Source of the DNA: Emticicia aquatilis
GTDB lineage: Bacteria > Bacteroidota > Bacteroidia > Cytophagales > Spirosomataceae
Direction of reading: 5' to 3'
Length of the DNA: 64,000 nt
NCBI RefSeq assembly: GCF_014644295.1
Contig: NZ_BMKK01000002.1
Coordinates: 707,866 to 771,865, forward strand
Of this stretch, positions 61,901 to 64,000 are shown one piece after another. Every line of letters starts with the position of its first letter. Position 1 is the first letter of the stretch. The position numbers and the translations under genes are program-made. The notes beneath the pieces were generated by a model. That model was not told where the DNA came from and did not search any database. It saw only the letters and a program-made list of their open reading frames with translations.

Positions 61901-62264
61901 TAAAACTTCACTTTTTTTGAATAATGGCAATGGAGAATTTATGAGCGTTAAAATACCGATACAAGCACAATTTTCGAGTGTAAAGGATATACTTTTACAA
62001 GACTTAGATGGCGACAAACTGACAGATATTCTTTTGGTTGGAAATGAATACGGCTCAGATGTTGACTCTGGTCGCCAAGATGCTTCTTTTGGGTGCTTTT
62101 TAAAAGGTAATGGAAAAGGGCAATTTACTTCATTATCAAACCTTAAAACTGGTATAAAATTAAAAGGAGATGCGAGAAAAATATCTCATTCAAAAGCTAA
62201 CAATCAACTAATTATTTGGATGAATGAAGGTCGTTCACAGACTATAAAATTACATAGTCGTTAG
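58965..62264 (+). CDS. FG-GAP/VCBS repeat lipoprotein with ASPIC/UnbV domain (CRTAC1-like)
   Basis: 1099 residues with a lipoprotein signal (MRKFHLLSISILLLIISCKK, Cys 18). Many FG-GAP blades with Ca-binding D-x-NNDG loops (for example GDINNDGLPDVFMGGN, ADLNNDGWLDIFVAND, ADFDNDGWKDLYITNG) form beta propellers on both sides of a central ASPIC/UnbV domain (about 510-600, with VELVGQKGNPNGFGTKVWI-type strands and IEWPNGKIQ). Common in Bacteroidota as an outer-membrane surface lipoprotein; function not established. It lies downstream of the two-component pair. A 17-bp terminator stem includes its stop codon. Confidence 0.92.
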   Translation: MRKFHLLSISILLLIISCKKTISGEKPMFELVSSQESGLYFVNELNENEQLNILTYEYLYNGSGVAIGDINNDGLPDVFMGGNLFGGRLYLNKGNLKFEQISEKANVFYRGFSTGVSMVDINEDGWLDIYICRSLDNNIENRANLLLINNHDNTFTDQAGKFGLADTGYSTQSNFFDYDNDGDLDMFLVNNRTDFKNALTLNTFGVNGSKQLRPNTYSAENACKLYRNNGNQTFTDVSKSAGIMNTTFGLSASVADLNNDGWLDIFVANDYADKDLLYINNQNGTFTDKIDSFFEHISKNSMGSDFADFNNDGLIDLMSLDMVAEDNYRQKQLKGNSPYDKYMLAASVGLHHQVVRNTLQLNNGDSSFSEIAQLAGVSHTDWSWSPLFADFDNDGWKDLYITNGYARDVSDFDFTKYDSDEAVRKANGKPKFMDLLNLMQKTPISNYIFRNNQDLTFSNETQNWGINLPSFSNGAAYADLDLDGDLDLVVNNFNSVSFLLKNNSRELSKNNFLTIELVGQKGNPNGFGTKVWIKTDDTEQFFEQTTFRGFMSSSENKIHVGLGKNDNIKESKIEWPNGKIQILKNIKANQTLKINIQDALENKKLPSDTKEKLFTPSDFDFTYQENDFVDFKREPLLEHRFSNKGPYVSEGDLNNDGLIDYFVGGASGQPANIFIQNSDNSYSKRIQPCFVEDKLYEDAGSALLDIDNDKDLDILVSSGGYEFEENSDFYSLRLYKNDGKGNFIKSPNFSTIKTNASILKTVDIDNDRDLDIFVGGNTFPNKYPYSSNSYLLINEKGIFRNASNLLPNNGNLGIINDAEWIDIDKDKIHELVLVGEWMPITILKQKAGKYMIDENLNRSLKNTSGWWNCIEFSDIDQDGDLDFVAGNRGENSFFEAQEDQKAVVYAADFDTNGSIDAIPCYFYPDGKTYPKHILDELTNQIPSIKRTIKRYHDYSNATINDIFDINLLEKSLKKEVLTFKTSLFLNNGNGEFMSVKIPIQAQFSSVKDILLQDLDGDKLTDILLVGNEYGSDVDSGRQDASFGCFLKGNGKGQFTSLSNLKTGIKLKGDARKISHSKANNQLIIWMNEGRSQTIKLHSR

Positions 62265-62288
62265 CCTTCCACTAACGACTATGTAATT
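62248..62288. terminator. Bidirectional terminator containing a stop codon
   Basis: Perfect 17-bp stem (62248-62264 with 62272-62288) and 7-nt loop. The left arm contains the last codons and TAG of the upstream gene. The hairpin also serves the converging gene at 62294. Confidence 0.88.
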
Positions 62289-62293
62289 GCTGA

Positions 62294-64000
62294 TTAGTTT
62301 TTGAGTAATTGAGTAAAACAAGGATTCTGAATTTTAGCAGTGAAAACAGCCCCAGCGGAGATTTCAAAACCTGAATTCAAAATTATAGCACCTCCCGATT
62401 GATAATTTACGTTTGATGTGTTTCCTAATTTATTTTTTGCATCAATCAAATACACGGCTTTTTGAGTTTTAGATACAGCTTGATAATTATCAGTCGGACT
62501 TTCAAGACTGGCAATGTGTGGATGAATAACAATCGGCGTAGGGTTCATATTTGAATAAACTGCATTTGAACTCACCACTCTAATTCTGTATTGCTCTCCC
62601 CTTTCGAGACTTAGTGGTAATTGACAATTCACTGTTCCAGCATTTGGAGCACCTCCAATTATTCGTGATTGATTGAAATCACCATTTTTATCAGAAATCT
62701 GAATTTCAAATTGATTTCCAGATTGGAATGCCCCAGAAGTTGTGAATGTAACAGCTAAACTACTTCCTGCACAAAATTCGTTACCACTGAATGTAGGAGA
62801 TGAAACCGAAGAAGAATTTCCAACAATAGTAAAAGTTGTAATTATAGGGCCATAAGTTTTTGTTCCACCCTTATTATCAGCACTATAGCCTGTAACTGTA
62901 ATGGTGTAAATTCCAGGCTCAAGTGTCCTTCCAAAAACATTTTGACCTAAATTATCAAATAAAGCAAAAGGCTCAACATTTTGAATAATATTCCAGTTAG
63001 TGTTCGGGCCTTGTAAGTTCATTTCTACACTCTCAATAATTACTGCATTACAAATGGGACGAACTAAAATCGAAGTTGGTGAAGTTTCTTGAGGGATATT
63101 CATTCCATTATTCAAAGTAAACATTGGTTGATATGGTAAACCCGACTTAACGTAAGAGTATTCCATTAATTGTGTACATGGGTCTATTCCCGAAACTATC
63201 ACATTGGTTGTAGCTGTTGCAGTACAAAGCCCATCTGATACCAGAACAGTGTAAACTCCAGCAACCAAAAGATTTGCATTCGGAATATTTGCAATAGCGT
63301 TGTTTGATGAAAAACTATTCGGGCCACTCCAAGAATATGCACTTCCGCCAGAAGCAATAAGAGTAATTGTTTGGCCAAATGTATAAGCCCCTGTATTACT
63401 TGCGAACGCATTTATTATCTTAACAGTCACACTCGTTGTAGCACTCGCACTGCATCCATTGGTCGTTACGACTAAACTGTAAGTACCTGTATTTGAAGCA
63501 CTTGCGTTCGTAATGATTGGATTCTGCAAACTTGAACTAAAATTATTTGGGCCACTCCACAAATAACTATTTCCAGCTGATGAAGTTAAATTAATGGCAT
63601 TGCCTGCACAAACTGTCAAAGGTTGGTTGATGCTTATATTTGGTAAAAGTGTCACCGTAACACTCGTTGTAGCACTTGCACTACATCCATTGGTCGTTAC
63701 CACTAAACTGTAAGTACCTGTATTTGAAGCACTTGCGTTAGTAATGATTGGATTCTGAAAACTTGAACTAAAACTATTTGGCCCACTCCATAAATAACTA
63801 TCACCAACTGATGATGTTAAATTAATGGTATTTCCTGCACATACTGTCAAAGATTGGTTGATGCTTACATTTGGTAATGGGGTTACCGTCACACTCGTTG
63901 TAGCACTTGCACTGCATCCATTGGTCGTTAGCACTAAACTGTAAGTACCTGTATTTGAAGCACTTGCGTTCGTAATGATTGGATTCTGCAAACTTGAACT
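62294..64000 (-). CDS. Ig-like repeat surface protein, C-terminal part
   Basis: The frame is open to the window edge, so the N-terminus lies outside; 568 residues are visible. At least three Ig-like modules of 77 residues (TVCAGN, YLWSGPN, LQNPIITN, GTYSLVVTTNGCSAS) are followed by a less regular module. A unique region (IDPCTQLMEYSYVKSG to the end) then leads to a C-terminal block ending NSGFEISAGAVFTAKIQNPC. That last block resembles the short C-terminal region annotated on many Bacteroidota surface proteins as a three-coathanger-stack domain. Probably exported and surface-bound; the signal peptide is not in the window. Architecture like the giant protein at 2751. Confidence 0.85.
   Translation of the reverse strand, partial: SSSLQNPIITNASASNTGTYSLVLTTNGCSASATTSVTVTPLPNVSINQSLTVCAGNTINLTSSVGDSYLWSGPNSFSSSFQNPIITNASASNTGTYSLVVTTNGCSASATTSVTVTLLPNISINQPLTVCAGNAINLTSSAGNSYLWSGPNNFSSSLQNPIITNASASNTGTYSLVVTTNGCSASATTSVTVKIINAFASNTGAYTFGQTITLIASGGSAYSWSGPNSFSSNNAIANIPNANLLVAGVYTVLVSDGLCTATATTNVIVSGIDPCTQLMEYSYVKSGLPYQPMFTLNNGMNIPQETSPTSILVRPICNAVIIESVEMNLQGPNTNWNIIQNVEPFALFDNLGQNVFGRTLEPGIYTITVTGYSADNKGGTKTYGPIITTFTIVGNSSSVSSPTFSGNEFCAGSSLAVTFTTSGAFQSGNQFEIQISDKNGDFNQSRIIGGAPNAGTVNCQLPLSLERGEQYRIRVVSSNAVYSNMNPTPIVIHPHIASLESPTDNYQAVSKTQKAVYLIDAKNKLGNTSNVNYQSGGAIILNSGFEISAGAVFTAKIQNPCFTQLLKN
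63424..64000. repeat. Tandem 231-bp coding repeats, about 2.5 units
   Basis: In the second Ig-like gene, near-identical 77-codon units start every 231 bp (GGATT-CTG-AAACTTGAACT occurs near 63519, 63750 and 63981). The array continues beyond the window end, so the copy number is unknown. Confidence 0.85.

Overview
The window looks like chromosomal DNA of a free-living Bacteroidota bacterium, most likely order Cytophagales (Spirosomaceae or Leadbetterellaceae relatives). This is inference from several signs: AT-rich DNA; Bacteroidota-type promoters (TTTG, about 20-22 bp, then TAnnTTTG) in front of several genes; giant secreted Ig-like repeat proteins; a free-standing protein that resembles a type IX secretion sorting domain; the order ftsX - DUF3098 - uppP - truB - ribF; LytTR regulators; and SusD-free surface lipoproteins. 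No rRNA, CRISPR array, prophage or complete insertion sequence was seen.

Layout. 1-2754: the end of an M24 peptidase, a lone nuoB, a Crp-type regulator and an Xre/RES toxin-antitoxin pair. 2751-16730: a two-gene leftward surface unit, an S74-tailed protein followed by a 4345-residue secreted Ig-like protein that contains 17 near-identical 234-bp repeats and a second set of 711-bp repeats. 17002-31115: mostly single housekeeping genes (DUF1460 amidase-like, amidohydrolase, P-loop kinase, folD, Wzi, DUF819, Lrp, sufB, the queD-lpxB-lipoprotein unit, hldD). Between DUF819 and lrp lies a 162-nt tRNA-like RNA gene with its own promoter and terminator. 31274-37798: lepA; AraC regulator, nitronate-monooxygenase-like enzyme and TesB; amine oxidase. 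38048-49582: asparaginase, electron-transfer flavoprotein etfBA, BFN nuclease, acyltransferase, the cell-envelope and riboflavin cluster ftsX to ribF, and pheA.

49756-51892 is a two-gene ATPase plus HNH nuclease cassette that resembles the Septu anti-phage system. 51988-55962 is a leftward run of six closely spaced or overlapping genes for secreted, lipoprotein and membrane products plus a LytTR-only regulator. Divergent from it are a TPR histidine kinase, a LytTR response regulator and a large FG-GAP/UnbV lipoprotein. The window ends inside a second Ig-like surface protein.

The most unusual signals outside genes are: the tRNA-like RNA; a family of intergenic elements built from degenerate 7-bp units, often as two inverted arms that run up to the flanking stop codons; a 158-bp MITE-like element with perfect 17-bp terminal inverted repeats; and a palindrome-ended leader directly in front of lepA. 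Many rho-independent terminators are perfect hairpins shared by convergent genes.
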